DNA from: Propionibacteriales bacterium
GTDB taxonomy: Bacteria > Actinomycetota > Actinomycetes > Propionibacteriales > Nocardioidaceae
Assembly (NCBI GenBank): GCA_026392415.1
Contig: JAPLCC010000017.1
Coordinates: 166,576-230,575 of the forward strand
Length of the DNA stretch: 64,000 nucleotides
Reading direction: 5' to 3'
The translations under genes were made by a program, and so were the position numbers. Of this stretch, positions 53,593-61,513 are shown in pieces (position 1 is the first letter of the stretch; the number at the start of each line of letters is the position of its first letter). The notes beneath the pieces were generated by a model. It did no database searches. It had not been told where the DNA came from and saw only the letters and a list, made by a program, of their open reading frames with translations.

Positions 53593-54573
53593 TCACGCCT
53601 CGATGCCCGTGACGGTCTGGATGATCTCGTCGTCACGGATCGCGAGGTAGAACGGCCGCACAGTGGATGCCGCGGTCGAGAACGACTTCGGGGCCGTGGC
53701 TTCCATCGTCTGAACCTGATCAGCGAGAAGCACGACGGCACCGCTGCCCACGAACGTTGCCGTGCCGGCAGGCTGCCCGCCGGAGACGTACAGCGACGGG
53801 TGAGGTCCCGTGAAGAACGTCGGCGCCAGTGCCCGCCGGACCAGCGGAAGGTCGACGGGGTGCACCACGACGAACCGGACGGGTCCGCGCGCAGCGGCGG
53901 CCGACTCGGCAGAGTCCAGGGCAGCCGGCAGGTCTGCACCCGCCGCGAACGTGCCGCCAGCCGCAGTGACCAGAGCATCGGCAACGTACGACTCAGCAAC
54001 GGCGTCGACGTCGTCGCGGACGATGCGATCGAGAAGGGCCGCGCCGCTGGCGCCGATCCAGTCGAGAAGTTGCTTCGACGCCAGGAGCGTCGCGACGGAC
54101 CAGTGCGCGCTCTCCGTCGCGACGTCGACCAGTGCGAAGCTGTCAGGCTCCGGTCCGATCGTGGGGTCGACCTCGGCGAACGGGCCGACGGTCGTGAATG
54201 ACGGCACGATCGGTGTGCCGCCGATGAGGCTCTCCGACCACGGATCGGCGGCCTCCCGGATCAGCGGCGCCGGACCGTAACCCGTCGCACCGTCGTTCAG
54301 TACGCGCGTCGGCAGCAGACCAGGCAGGTCGGCGAGATCGCGCACCTGCGCCAGCTCCTCGCGGAACGCCAGAGCGTCCTTGTTCCGCTTCAGCACGTCG
54401 ACGACGTGCCCGCCCGTCAGCAGCAGACGTCCGGCCGCCGCGGCGTCGCGGAGGTCCTGGGCGGTCTCCGCCGCGGTCCGCGCGTGCGTTGCCCGGATCG
54501 ACGGCGATGCCGACACGTCCAGCGCGCTCCGAACCTGCCCCAGAAGGTGATCCATCAACGTGCTCTTGGTCAT
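53593..54573 (-). CDS. Putative HK97-fold major capsid protein
   Basis: 326 residues, starting at ATG 54573. The pattern suits an HK97-fold capsid: an N-terminal helical delta-like region (LMDHLLGQVRSALDVSAS to about residue 80), then GTPIVPSFTTVGPFAEVDP, the spine-helix-like LLDRIVRDDVDAVAESYVADAL, VRFVVVHPVDLPLVRRAL and a C-terminal strand VRPFYLAIRDDEIIQTVTGIEA. Adjacency to the prohead protease supports this. I cannot confirm the family by alignment; an encapsulated cargo or scaffold-type protein is the alternative. The open frame extends upstream to 54690, but this ATG overlaps the HTH gene stop (ATGA). Confidence 0.65.
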   Translation of the reverse strand: MTKSTLMDHLLGQVRSALDVSASPSIRATHARTAAETAQDLRDAAAAGRLLLTGGHVVDVLKRNKDALAFREELAQVRDLADLPGLLPTRVLNDGATGYGPAPLIREAADPWSESLIGGTPIVPSFTTVGPFAEVDPTIGPEPDSFALVDVATESAHWSVATLLASKQLLDWIGASGAALLDRIVRDDVDAVAESYVADALVTAAGGTFAAGADLPAALDSAESAAAARGPVRFVVVHPVDLPLVRRALAPTFFTGPHPSLYVSGGQPAGTATFVGSGAVVLLADQVQTMEATAPKSFSTAASTVRPFYLAIRDDEIIQTVTGIEA

Positions 54574-54968
54574 CGTCTCGACCTCTCCGCTTCCGCTACG
54601 TCTTCCGCTGTCCATAGGAGCTGCTCGCCGTGCCGGGTGACCAGCCGTCCAACCGGGTGGAGCCTCATCCGTTCGGCTGTTTCCGACCAACCCCGCGCCG
54701 TGGACTCAGGTACACCGGCACGGCGAGCTGCTTCCCTCAGACTCAGCAACTCCCTCGGTTCCTCGCAAGAAACCCGCGCACCACGCGCCCGCGCTGCGCG
54801 AATCTGCCCCAGCATCGAAATCGCGGCAGTCGTGTCGACGCCGTGCGCCGTCGCCTCCTGGACTCCGATCCGCAGCACCCGCTCGAGCGCCTCGAGCTCG
54901 GGGAGAGAGAGACCGGGCGGCAGTGCCGCCGGAGTCGACGCGACCCTCGAGCCAAAACGGCCGCTCAT
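54570..54968 (-). CDS. Helix-turn-helix protein of the element
   Basis: 132 residues: a helical N-terminal part (LSLPELEALERVLRIGVQEATAHG) and a C-terminal MerR/excisionase-like helix-turn-helix (LLSLREAARRAGVPESTARGW, then GRLVTRHGEQLLWTAEDVAEAE). Its place just upstream of the capsid gene is where a small terminase or a regulator of the structural genes would be expected, but neither can be shown. It overlaps both neighbours by four bases (ATGA at each end). Confidence 0.68.
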   Translation of the reverse strand: MSGRFGSRVASTPAALPPGLSLPELEALERVLRIGVQEATAHGVDTTAAISMLGQIRAARARGARVSCEEPRELLSLREAARRAGVPESTARGWSETAERMRLHPVGRLVTRHGEQLLWTAEDVAEAERSRR

Positions 54969-55330
54969 GAGTCCGGCCAGCCGTGGTTGGCGGCGTAGGC
55001 CTCGACGACGACGGCGGGGAGGCGGCCGCGGCGTTGGCGGTCGACGATGCCGGCGGCGAGTGCCCATGCCCGTACGTCGGCGCTGGTGACCCCGAGCTCG
55101 GCTATGAGGATGTCGGCGCGGTGTGGTGCTGATCGTTTGCGCTTCTCGTAGGGCGTTCGAGGAGGTGGTTTGCCGCCTTCGCTGCGGATCTCCTGGTCGA
55201 TCTGCCCCGCTAGGTGGAGGAGGCGCTCTCTCGGTTTGCCGGTGCGCGCTGCGTACTCGAGCTCGAGGGACACGCGGCTTCGGAGGGCTGCGAGCTGCTC
55301 GATGCGGGTGCCCGTGCGGATTCCGCTCAC
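54965..55330 (-). CDS. Lsr2-like DNA-binding protein of the element
   Basis: 121 residues starting at GTG 55330. The N-terminal half is a coiled-coil type helix (IEQLAALRSRVSLELEYAAR). The C-terminal 45 residues (VTSADVRAWALAAGIVDRQRRGRLPAVVVEAYAANHG) match the Lsr2 C-terminal E3-binding-like DNA-binding fold, with RGRLP in place of the usual RGRIP minor-groove clamp. Phage-borne Lsr2-like proteins can silence or counter-silence AT-rich DNA and control lysogeny. It overlaps the upstream gene by GTGA and the downstream HTH gene by ATGA. Confidence 0.72.
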   Translation of the reverse strand: MSGIRTGTRIEQLAALRSRVSLELEYAARTGKPRERLLHLAGQIDQEIRSEGGKPPPRTPYEKRKRSAPHRADILIAELGVTSADVRAWALAAGIVDRQRRGRLPAVVVEAYAANHGWPDS

Positions 55331-55896
55331 GCGGTGGCCTGTCGTCCGCAGCGGGTCACACACTCGCCGTCGATCGTCGTTCGGCCGCCGCACCCTCTGC
55401 ACCTGGTGAGGTGGTCGGGGTGGGTAGTTCTATCTCCTGAATGTGGTTCCTCTGGTTCCTCTTGGGTCCTAGTCCCAAGGATTTCTTGGACGTTGTCCGG
55501 TGGATTCTTGGACCACGTCCAACGTTTTCCGGGATAGGTGTCCAAGACTTTCTTGGACGGGGCATCCAAGGATTTCTTGGACCAGTGGGTGCCGAGAGTG
55601 TCGATGACGAACGCCTCGCGGACGGTCCCGCTCTTGTGCTCGACGGCCGTACCGAGGACCACGACGCCGGCCGCGATGAGCTCCTGGACGGCCGTGTTCT
55701 GGCCCTCCCATGCCGACTTCCGCTTGCCTGTCGGGTCGTACCCGAGGAACCCGGCACGCTCCCGCCAGCCACCGACGTAGATCGGCGGGTCGTCGGCGTC
55801 GAGGGACTGCAACGCCATGTGGTCCAGGAGCAGCCGGGCACGGTGCTTCAGGCCGCGCCATGTGGCGTGCACGGCGGCGATATTCGACGCCCCCAT
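55327..55896 (-). CDS. Putative replication-region DNA-binding protein with internal iterons
   Basis: 189 residues starting at ATG 55896. The N-terminal 100 residues resemble winged-helix replication-type proteins of actinophages (ARLLLDHMALQSLDADDPPIYVGGW, then LGYDPTGKRKSAWEGQNTAVQELIAAGVVVLG). The middle is unusual, with repeated SKKSLDAPSKKVLD and WSKNPPDN segments, because the DNA there is an array of CCAAG-N5-CTTGG palindromes. The C-terminus has a zinc-ribbon-like RCRGCGGRTTIDGECVTRCG. An initiator whose origin lies inside its own gene, as in lambda O, is the preferred reading. Function is inferred. Confidence 0.6.
   Translation of the reverse strand: MGASNIAAVHATWRGLKHRARLLLDHMALQSLDADDPPIYVGGWRERAGFLGYDPTGKRKSAWEGQNTAVQELIAAGVVVLGTAVEHKSGTVREAFVIDTLGTHWSKKSLDAPSKKVLDTYPGKRWTWSKNPPDNVQEILGTRTQEEPEEPHSGDRTTHPDHLTRCRGCGGRTTIDGECVTRCGRQATA
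55475..55580. repeat. Iteron array inside the replication-like gene
   Basis: Five 15-bp units of the form CCAAG-N5-CTTGG at 55475, 55497, 55519, 55542 and 55566. Three are perfect palindromes (55475, 55542, 55566), and those at 55497 and 55519 are degenerate. A further half unit (CTTGG) lies at 55461. The period is 22, 22, 23 and 24 bp, about two helical turns. This is the pattern of replication-initiator binding sites. Confidence 0.7.
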
Positions 55897-56363
55897 CACG
55901 ACGTCTCGCGCAGCATCCGCTCGAGCGCGTAGCCGTCCATCTCGCGGATCCGGTTCCGCGCGACGCCCATGAAGTAGACGAACCGCTTCCGCTCGTTGTC
56001 GATCCGGTCGGAGTCGAGCGCGACACGTGCGCACTCGAGCATCACGGACCGGGGCAGGCCGGCATTGATGAGCGACCGGATGGAGCGGCGCCATGTGGTC
56101 GGCGCGCTCGCGGTCCACACTCTCGCGAACGCGTCGCTGTACCCGTCGATGACGGACTGCCTGCGGATGATGGAGTTCTTGGCCGCCTTCAACGCTTCGT
56201 ACGCCTCGACGTCGAGGTCAGCCGCGTCGTGCCCGCACGTCGGACAGACCGAATTCGCAGCGTCTACCGTGGTGGTTGCTGGCTCCACGTGGTGGGTTGC
56301 TTCGGTGGCCCGGCGGTCCTCGATCCCTCCCTGGTCGGGGACCGTGCCGCTTTCCGGGGTCAC
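55896..56363 (-). CDS. Element protein with zinc motif, replication region
   Basis: 155 residues starting at GTG 56363 (GTGA overlap with xis) and ending one base into the next gene (TGATG). After a disordered N-terminus there is a single CPTCGHDAADLDVEAYEAL motif, then a helical region (NSIIRRQSVIDGYSDAFARVW, RRSIRSLINAGLPRSVMLECARVAL, KRFVYFMGVARNRIREMDGYALERML). No family is recognised. Its place between xis and the iteron gene suggests a replication or regulatory role. Confidence 0.65.
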   Translation of the reverse strand: MTPESGTVPDQGGIEDRRATEATHHVEPATTTVDAANSVCPTCGHDAADLDVEAYEALKAAKNSIIRRQSVIDGYSDAFARVWTASAPTTWRRSIRSLINAGLPRSVMLECARVALDSDRIDNERKRFVYFMGVARNRIREMDGYALERMLRETS

Positions 56364-56578
56364 TTCGTCGCTCCGGCCGCCGGAATCGGGCGAAGCAGCT
56401 CGTTCTCGATCTGCCGGAGGTCAACGCGGATCGGGGCCTTCGGTCCGCTGCCCACTCGGAAGGCCGCGAGTTCACCGCTGGAGATCCGCCTGCGGATCGT
56501 GAGGACGGCAACGCCGAGGTAATCGGCGGCTTCCTCAAGTGAGACCAGCTGGCGCTGGCCGAGGTTGCTGTTGTTCAT
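56360..56578 (-). CDS. xis: MerR-type excisionase
   Basis: 72-residue helix-turn-helix protein (LVSLEEAADYLGVAVLTIRRRISSGELAAFRVG), the standard excisionase/MerR-like DNA-binding fold, with conserved basic tail PIRVDLRQIENELL. It starts at ATG 56578 with GGAG about nine bases upstream. It should direct excision together with the integrase at 56928 or act as a promoter-proximal regulator. It is the first gene of the coupled chain that runs to the tape measure protein. Confidence 0.8.
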   Translation of the reverse strand: MNNSNLGQRQLVSLEEAADYLGVAVLTIRRRISSGELAAFRVGSGPKAPIRVDLRQIENELLRPIPAAGATK

Positions 56579-56694
56579 CGGGTAGGGCTCCGCTGCCGTT
56601 CCCCGTCGAGGGATCAGCTTCGTGACGCTTGCGCGTGGGCGGCCTTCGAGGTTGTGCCCCAACCCGTGAACTTGTGTGTCAGAACTTATCAGGA

Positions 56695-56931
56695 CTAGAC
56701 GGCGATGATCCGCTCGTCATCGGCGCGGCGGTGGAGGGTGGCGAGCTTGACCACGATGTGTGCGTGGCACTTCGGGCAGTCGAACGTGACGCGAGGTTCA
56801 TCGGCAGGGGAGTGGTCAAGGATCGCGTGTCGGCGAACAGCCAGGCCCCACCCGCTTCCCTCCCGGTAGCCCATCCGGGCGAGCAAACGAGAGCAGCGGT
56901 CGCACACGATCTTCGTCTCGAGCACGTTCAC
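56695..56931 (-). CDS. Small zinc-ribbon protein coupled to integrase
   Basis: 78 residues with two Cys pairs (IVCDRCSRLLARMG and FDCPKCHAHIVVKLA), a probable zinc ribbon. It starts at GTG 56931, overlapping the integrase stop (GTGA), so it is translated together with the integrase. Function is unknown. It is followed by a 116-bp gap before xis that must hold the xis promoter. Confidence 0.7.
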   Translation of the reverse strand: MNVLETKIVCDRCSRLLARMGYREGSGWGLAVRRHAILDHSPADEPRVTFDCPKCHAHIVVKLATLHRRADDERIIAV

Positions 56932-58094
56932 GATGACGCTCCGGTTGCGATCGCGGACAGGGCATCAGCGATTGCACGGTCCCGGTCCTGTGCGGCGTGC
57001 TGGTAGCGCATCGCGGCGCCGGGCGTGGAGTGTCCGAGCCGGCCCATCAGCTCCGCCAGCGTCGCGCCCGTCTGAGCCGCCAGGACGGCGCCAGTGTGGC
57101 GGAGGTCGTGGAAACGGAGATCCGGCCGACCAGCGGCCGCCCGCGCGCCGTAGAACCCGCTTCCCGCCCGCTGCTTGGTCGGCGCTCGGCCGTATAGCGT
57201 CGACGGGGCGAGCTGCTCGCCGTTCTTGCCCGGGAACAGCAGACCATCGCGGCCCCACTGCGCGTGATCCTTGATGTGCTCCTTGAGCATCGGCACTAGG
57301 TGCGGAGGGATCGCGACGTCGCGCATGCCCGCGTCGGACTTCGGCGTACCAACGAGCCGCGCCCCGTCGACGAGCACAACGCCGCGGCGGACGCGGATGA
57401 CCTTGTTCGTGACGTCGACGTCCTTGCGCCGCAGCTCGGCCAGCTCGCCGAACCGCAGCGCGCACCATGCGGCGAGCAGCACCATCGCCCTGAGGTGTTC
57501 TGGCATCGCGCCGACGATCGCCTCGAGCTCTGCCAGGGTCGCCGGCTTCACCTTGTGCTGACGCTTCGCGTTGCCGGCGCCGCGGATGTGGCACGGGTTG
57601 TGCGTGATGAGCTGGTCCTGGAGCGCGCTACCGAGGATCGTCCGCATCAGCCCGTAGGCGTGCGCTCGCACTGTCGGAGTTCCGCCGCCCATCTGGTGGT
57701 GCCAAGTCGCGATCTCCTCTGAAGTGATCGCGCGGAGCGGAGAGGCGCCGAACGTCGGGATCAGGTGGTGGTCGAGCAGCTTCCGGTAGTGCTGCCGAGT
57801 GCGCGGCTTCAGCGTCCGGCGCTCGAGCCACCGATCGGCGTACGACGCGAAGCTGACGGGCGCCTTGCGAGCTGCTTGGCCGGGTGCCGTCCATTCGCCG
57901 CGGGAGATTGACCGTCGTACGTCGGTCAGCCACGCCTCCGCGTCTTCGCGGGCATCGAAGGTGGTCGGCGCGTTGTGTTGGACCGTCCGCCCCGTCGCAG
58001 CGCTGAGGGTGCCGTGCGGGTCCGAGTAGGTCGCTTGGTAGCGGCCGCTCGGCAGCTTGCGGATGCTGCCGAATGAGCGTTTCGAGCGGGCCAT
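56928..58094 (-). CDS. int: Tyrosine-family integrase of the element
   Basis: 388-residue phage integrase with an N-terminal arm-binding domain (KLPSGRYQATYSDPHG), a SAM-like core-binding domain (SFASYADRWLERRTLKPRTRQHY) and a catalytic domain. Catalytic residues are Arg in WCALRFGELAELR, Lys near VGTPKSDAGMRDV, His-x-x-Arg in FHDLRHTGAVLA, GH in MGRLGHSTPGA and Tyr in AMRYQHAAQ. It lies 161 bases from the right attachment repeat, with arm-type repeats in between. It should catalyse integration into tRNA-Val(CAC). The start at ATG 58094 follows AGAGGACCACCC. Confidence 0.93.
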   Translation of the reverse strand: MARSKRSFGSIRKLPSGRYQATYSDPHGTLSAATGRTVQHNAPTTFDAREDAEAWLTDVRRSISRGEWTAPGQAARKAPVSFASYADRWLERRTLKPRTRQHYRKLLDHHLIPTFGASPLRAITSEEIATWHHQMGGGTPTVRAHAYGLMRTILGSALQDQLITHNPCHIRGAGNAKRQHKVKPATLAELEAIVGAMPEHLRAMVLLAAWCALRFGELAELRRKDVDVTNKVIRVRRGVVLVDGARLVGTPKSDAGMRDVAIPPHLVPMLKEHIKDHAQWGRDGLLFPGKNGEQLAPSTLYGRAPTKQRAGSGFYGARAAAGRPDLRFHDLRHTGAVLAAQTGATLAELMGRLGHSTPGAAMRYQHAAQDRDRAIADALSAIATGASS

Positions 58095-58106
58095 GGGTGG
58101 TCCTCT

Positions 58107-58126
58107 GTGCGGAATACGTGCGGAAC
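58107..58126 (+). repeat. Arm-type repeat, right end
   Basis: GTGCGGAATACGTGCGGAAC; one mismatch to 48841-48860 in the same orientation. It lies between the integrase start and the right att repeat. Two further CGCAGGTCA copies (58196-58204 and 58217-58225) match one at 48800-48808 near the left end. Confidence 0.7.
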
Positions 58127-58255
58127 TACGACGGAATCAGAGTGTAATGCTGATTCATCGTGATACCTTCTGATTGCGTCACTGGACGGCGTTTCCGCAG
58201 GTCACAAGCCTGAATTCGCAGGTCAACCCAGTGACGTCGCAAATCCGACGAGACA

Positions 58256-58279
58256 GGTTCGAACCCAGTATCGCCCACC
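58256..58279. repeat. Right attachment repeat
   Basis: Second copy of the 24-bp direct repeat. Left of it is element DNA; right of it the tRNA-type terminator (58288-58327) resumes, so this is the chromosome-element junction. Confidence 0.88.
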
Positions 58280-58287
58280 GAGCACAA

Positions 58288-58327
58288 ACAGCCCCTGACC
58301 TGCAGTTGAGCAGGCTTCGGGGGCTGT
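58288..58327 (+). terminator. Displaced native terminator of tRNA-Val(CAC)
   Basis: ACAGCCCC (58288-58295) pairs with GGGGCTGT (58320-58327), with an inner CCTGC/GCAGG stem. It starts nine bases after the duplicated tRNA end, exactly where the tRNA terminator should be in the empty site. Confidence 0.75.
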
Positions 58328-58338
58328 CTCGTTGTGGG

Positions 58339-59382
58339 TCACCCGCCTCGTCGGCGGGTCGTCGCGATTGCCTTGCATCGGTCGACGAGGGTCCTGATCG
58401 TGGAATCGGCTGCGTCAGCCGGAACGCCCAGGACGATGCCGTCGCAGAGACCGGAGTACCACCGGTCCAGGACGTCGGGGATCTCGTCGAACGTGCCGTG
58501 GGGCACGACTCGGTCCATCACGTCATCGTTCAGATGGCTCGCGAGGTGGCTCCAGTCTGATGCCTTCGACATGGCAACGAGCTTGTCGCCGAGGTCGCCG
58601 AGGCCCAGGAGTTCGAGCTGGGGTCGATAGGCGGGGGTGCTGTACAGGAACGCGAGCTCTGATCGCCTCGCGTCCCGAACCGCTGCGAGTGCCGCAGGCG
58701 TGGCTCCCATCACCGGCTGTGGCCCCGCGATGATCCTGGGGCCTGCTCGGCGATCTCCGGCGGCGCGAATGCCCGCCTCGAGCGCCGGCAGGATCGTCGT
58801 GCTGAGCAGCGCTGGATGTGAGTTGGTCGGGTGGCAGACGAACCCGTCAGAAACCTCGCCAGCCAGCTCGCACATCTTCGGGTTCACGCCGCCAGTCCAG
58901 ATCTGTGGAGGTGGCATCGTGAGTGGGCCCGGGTTGAAGTAGGGCTGAAGCCGCGTGAACGTGTAGTGAGTGCCTTCGTAGTTCAACTCCTCCCCGGTCT
59001 GGAAGCAGTGGAAGATGGCCCGAACTGCCCGGATGTAATCGCGGAGCCGGGCGACAGGCTCGGACCATTCGACCGAGTACCTGCCCACGATGTTGCCGCG
59101 CACCTGGGATGCCAGCCCGAGTTGGAACCGGCCCTCGGAGAAGTTCGCCAGGTCCCAGGCGGTGTACGCGGTCAACATCGGGCTGCGAGGGAACGCGACG
59201 ACCATGCTCGTCCGCACCGTCAGCGTCGTCGTGCTGGCCAGCGCCAATGCCGCGACGGTGAACGGGTCGTGGATGGTCTCGGGCACGTGCATGACATCGA
59301 AGCCGAGTTCCTCGGCCCGCAACGCCCACGCGGCAACGCCGGTCAGTGGGGCATTCGCGGGCCACGACGCGATGATCTCCAC
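58339..59382 (-). CDS. LLM-class (F420/flavin-dependent) oxidoreductase, TIGR03617-like
   Basis: 347-residue luciferase-like monooxygenase family protein. It has [73 protein letters not shown] and [27 protein letters not shown], typical of F420-dependent actinobacterial members. The substrate is unknown. The start chosen is GTG 59382 ([13 protein letters not shown]). A TTG at 59406 would add eight residues. It is convergent with the tRNA terminator and divergent from thrS. Confidence 0.82.
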   Translation of the reverse strand: MEIIASWPANAPLTGVAAWALRAEELGFDVMHVPETIHDPFTVAALALASTTTLTVRTSMVVAFPRSPMLTAYTAWDLANFSEGRFQLGLASQVRGNIVGRYSVEWSEPVARLRDYIRAVRAIFHCFQTGEELNYEGTHYTFTRLQPYFNPGPLTMPPPQIWTGGVNPKMCELAGEVSDGFVCHPTNSHPALLSTTILPALEAGIRAAGDRRAGPRIIAGPQPVMGATPAALAAVRDARRSELAFLYSTPAYRPQLELLGLGDLGDKLVAMSKASDWSHLASHLNDDVMDRVVPHGTFDEIPDVLDRWYSGLCDGIVLGVPADAADSTIRTLVDRCKAIATTRRRGG

Positions 59383-59525
59383 GACGACATCATGTCGGCA
59401 GGTCAAGGACTTCGGACAGGTTCCTTACTCGTGCGCGGCGCAGCCGCCTCGGTCGGTACGATCGAGACCCGGCCATCCGGCCGGCTTTCTGCACGTCTCC
59501 AGAACCTCCAGCAAGGAGTCATTTC

Positions 59526-61511
59526 GTGTCCGACATCAAGGTCGTCGTACTCGTCCCCGATGAGCGTCGGGAGTCGACGGTCACGGAGGGCACGAAGGCC
59601 TGGGAGCTGTTCCGCGACGACGCAGACGTGATTGCGGCGCGGGTCGGTGGCGACCTCAAGGACCTGTCCTACGAGCTCGCCGACGGTGACGAGGTCGAGG
59701 GGGTCGCCATCTCCAGCCCGGACGGGCTCGACATCCTGCGTCACTCGACCGCGCACGTCCTGGCCCAGGCAGTGCAGCAGCTCTTCCCGGCGGCCAAGCT
59801 CGGCATCGGTCCGCCGATCGCGAACGGCTTCTACTACGACTTCGACGTCGAGACCCCGTTCGTGCCCGAGGATCTCGTGAAGATCGAGACCGCGATGCGC
59901 AAGATCATCAAGGAGAACCAGCGATTCTCCCGTCGCGTCACCACGGACGCCGACGCTCTCGAGGAGCTGAAGGACGAGCCCTACAAGGTCGAGCTGATCG
60001 GCCTCAAGGGCAACGCCGGCGAAGCTGCCGAAGGCGCAGGTGCCGAGGTCGGTGCCGGCGAACTGACCATCTACGACAACCTCAACCGCAACAACGAGGT
60101 CGCGTGGAAGGACCTGTGCCGCGGTCCGCACCTGCCCACCACGAAGCGGGTGCCGGCGTTCAAGCTGATGCGCAGCGCCGCGGCGTACTGGCGCGGGGAC
60201 GAGAAGAACAAGCAGCTCCAGCGCATCTACGGCACCGCGTGGCCGAGCAAGGAGGAGCTCGACGAGCACCTCCACCGCATCGAGGAGGCCGAGCGCCGCG
60301 ACCACCGTCGCCTCGGTCGCGACCTGGACCTGTTCAGCTTCCCCGACGAGATCGGCTCCGGCCTGCCGGTCTTCCACCCCAAGGGTGGCGTCATCAAGCG
60401 GGAGATGGAGGACTACGTCCGCCGCCGGCACATCGAGGAGGGCTTCGAGTACGTCGGCACCCCCCACATCGCCAAGGAGGGGCTCTTCTACACCTCCGGT
60501 CACCTGCCCTACTACGGCGAGGGAATGTTCCCGGCGCTCGACGTGGACGGCATGGACTACCGCCTCAAGGCGATGAACTGCCCGATGCACAACCTGATCT
60601 TCCGTTCCCGGCAGCGTTCCTACCGCGAGCTGCCGCTGCGGCTCTTCGAGTTCGGCAGCGTCTACCGGCACGAGAAGTCCGGCGTCATCCACGGGCTGAC
60701 CCGTGTGCGCGGGTTCGCCCAGGACGACTCGCATTCCTACGTGACGCCCGAGCAGGCGCCCGACGAGATCCTCCACCTGCTCAACTTCGTGCTCAGCCTG
60801 CTGCGCGACTTCGGGCTCAACGACTTCTACCTCGAGCTCTCGACCCGCGATGACCGCAAGGACAAGTTCATCGGGTCCGACGAGGACTGGGCGATCGCGA
60901 CCAAGGTGCTCGAGGACGTCTGCGTCGAGACCGGCCTCGAGCTCGTCCCGGATCCGGGCGGTGCGGCGTACTACGGCCCGAAGGTGTCCGTGCAGGCGCG
61001 CGACGCCATTGGCCGCTCGTGGCAGATGTCGACGATCCAGTACGACTTCAACCAGCCCTCGGCAGAGCGCTTCAATCTCGAGTTCGTCGCCGCTGACGGC
61101 TCTCGCCAGCAGCCGGTGATGATCCACTCCGCGAAGTTCGGATCGATCGAGCGCTTCCTGGGTGTGCTCACCGAGCACTACGCCGGTGCGTTCCCTCCGT
61201 GGCTCGCTCCAGTCCAGGTCCAGGGCATCCCGATCGCAGAGCGGCACAACGACTACCTCTACGAGGTCGCGGCTGAGCTGAAGAAGCACGGGATCCGGGT
61301 CGAGATCGACGAGTCCGACGACCGGATGCAGAAGAAGATCCGCAACGCGCAGCTGCAGAAGGTGCCGTTCATGGTCATCGCCGGCGACGCGGATGTCGAA
61401 GCGGGTGCGGTCAGCTTCCGATACCGCGACGGCCGCCAGGACAACGGTGTCCCGATCGCCGAGGCCGTGGAACGGGTCATCGAGGCTGTCACCAACCGAG
61501 TGCAGGTCTGA
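59526..61511 (+). CDS. thrS: Threonyl-tRNA synthetase
   Basis: 661-residue class II synthetase. An N-terminal TGS domain spans residues 1-65, followed by the editing domain ([43 protein letters not shown]). The catalytic domain has the zinc ligand Cys in [15 protein letters not shown], motif 2 in [21 protein letters not shown] and [10 protein letters not shown], and the C-terminal anticodon-binding domain contains [17 protein letters not shown]. It charges tRNA-Thr. The start is GTG 59526 behind AAGGAG. No T-box leader is visible. It is followed by a lipoprotein, a TetR gene and a HIT gene, close to the mycobacterial thrS-HIT order. Confidence 0.97.
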   Translation: MSDIKVVVLVPDERRESTVTEGTKAWELFRDDADVIAARVGGDLKDLSYELADGDEVEGVAISSPDGLDILRHSTAHVLAQAVQQLFPAAKLGIGPPIANGFYYDFDVETPFVPEDLVKIETAMRKIIKENQRFSRRVTTDADALEELKDEPYKVELIGLKGNAGEAAEGAGAEVGAGELTIYDNLNRNNEVAWKDLCRGPHLPTTKRVPAFKLMRSAAAYWRGDEKNKQLQRIYGTAWPSKEELDEHLHRIEEAERRDHRRLGRDLDLFSFPDEIGSGLPVFHPKGGVIKREMEDYVRRRHIEEGFEYVGTPHIAKEGLFYTSGHLPYYGEGMFPALDVDGMDYRLKAMNCPMHNLIFRSRQRSYRELPLRLFEFGSVYRHEKSGVIHGLTRVRGFAQDDSHSYVTPEQAPDEILHLLNFVLSLLRDFGLNDFYLELSTRDDRKDKFIGSDEDWAIATKVLEDVCVETGLELVPDPGGAAYYGPKVSVQARDAIGRSWQMSTIQYDFNQPSAERFNLEFVAADGSRQQPVMIHSAKFGSIERFLGVLTEHYAGAFPPWLAPVQVQGIPIAERHNDYLYEVAAELKKHGIRVEIDESDDRMQKKIRNAQLQKVPFMVIAGDADVEAGAVSFRYRDGRQDNGVPIAEAVERVIEAVTNRVQV

Positions 61512-61513
61512 GG

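Larger units (their letters stand above)
48768..58279. mobile_element. Integrated phage-satellite-like element in tRNA-Val(CAC)
   Basis: About 9.5 kb bounded by a 24-bp direct repeat (48768-48791 and 58256-58279) derived from the 3' end of tRNA-Val(CAC). Cargo on the minus strand: tyrosine integrase, small zinc-ribbon protein, MerR-type excisionase, two replication-region genes with internal iterons, Lsr2-like protein, HTH protein, putative major capsid protein, prohead protease, small zinc protein and tape measure protein. On the plus strand near the left end: a DUF6907-like protein and a second tyrosine recombinase. No portal, terminase, tail-tube, holin or endolysin gene is seen. Genes from xis to the tape measure protein are joined by 1- or 4-base overlaps or 3-base gaps. 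A capsid-encoding phage satellite fits this better than a decayed prophage. Confidence 0.85.

Noticed and set aside
55461..55585. Short repeats considered as a CRISPR array
   Set aside because: Units are 15-bp palindromes with 7-9 bp gaps, not 25-37 bp repeats with unique 30-bp spacers; no cas genes.
59407..59525. T-box leader upstream of thrS
   Set aside because: The gap is 119 bases or less and lacks the T-box core and a specifier loop.
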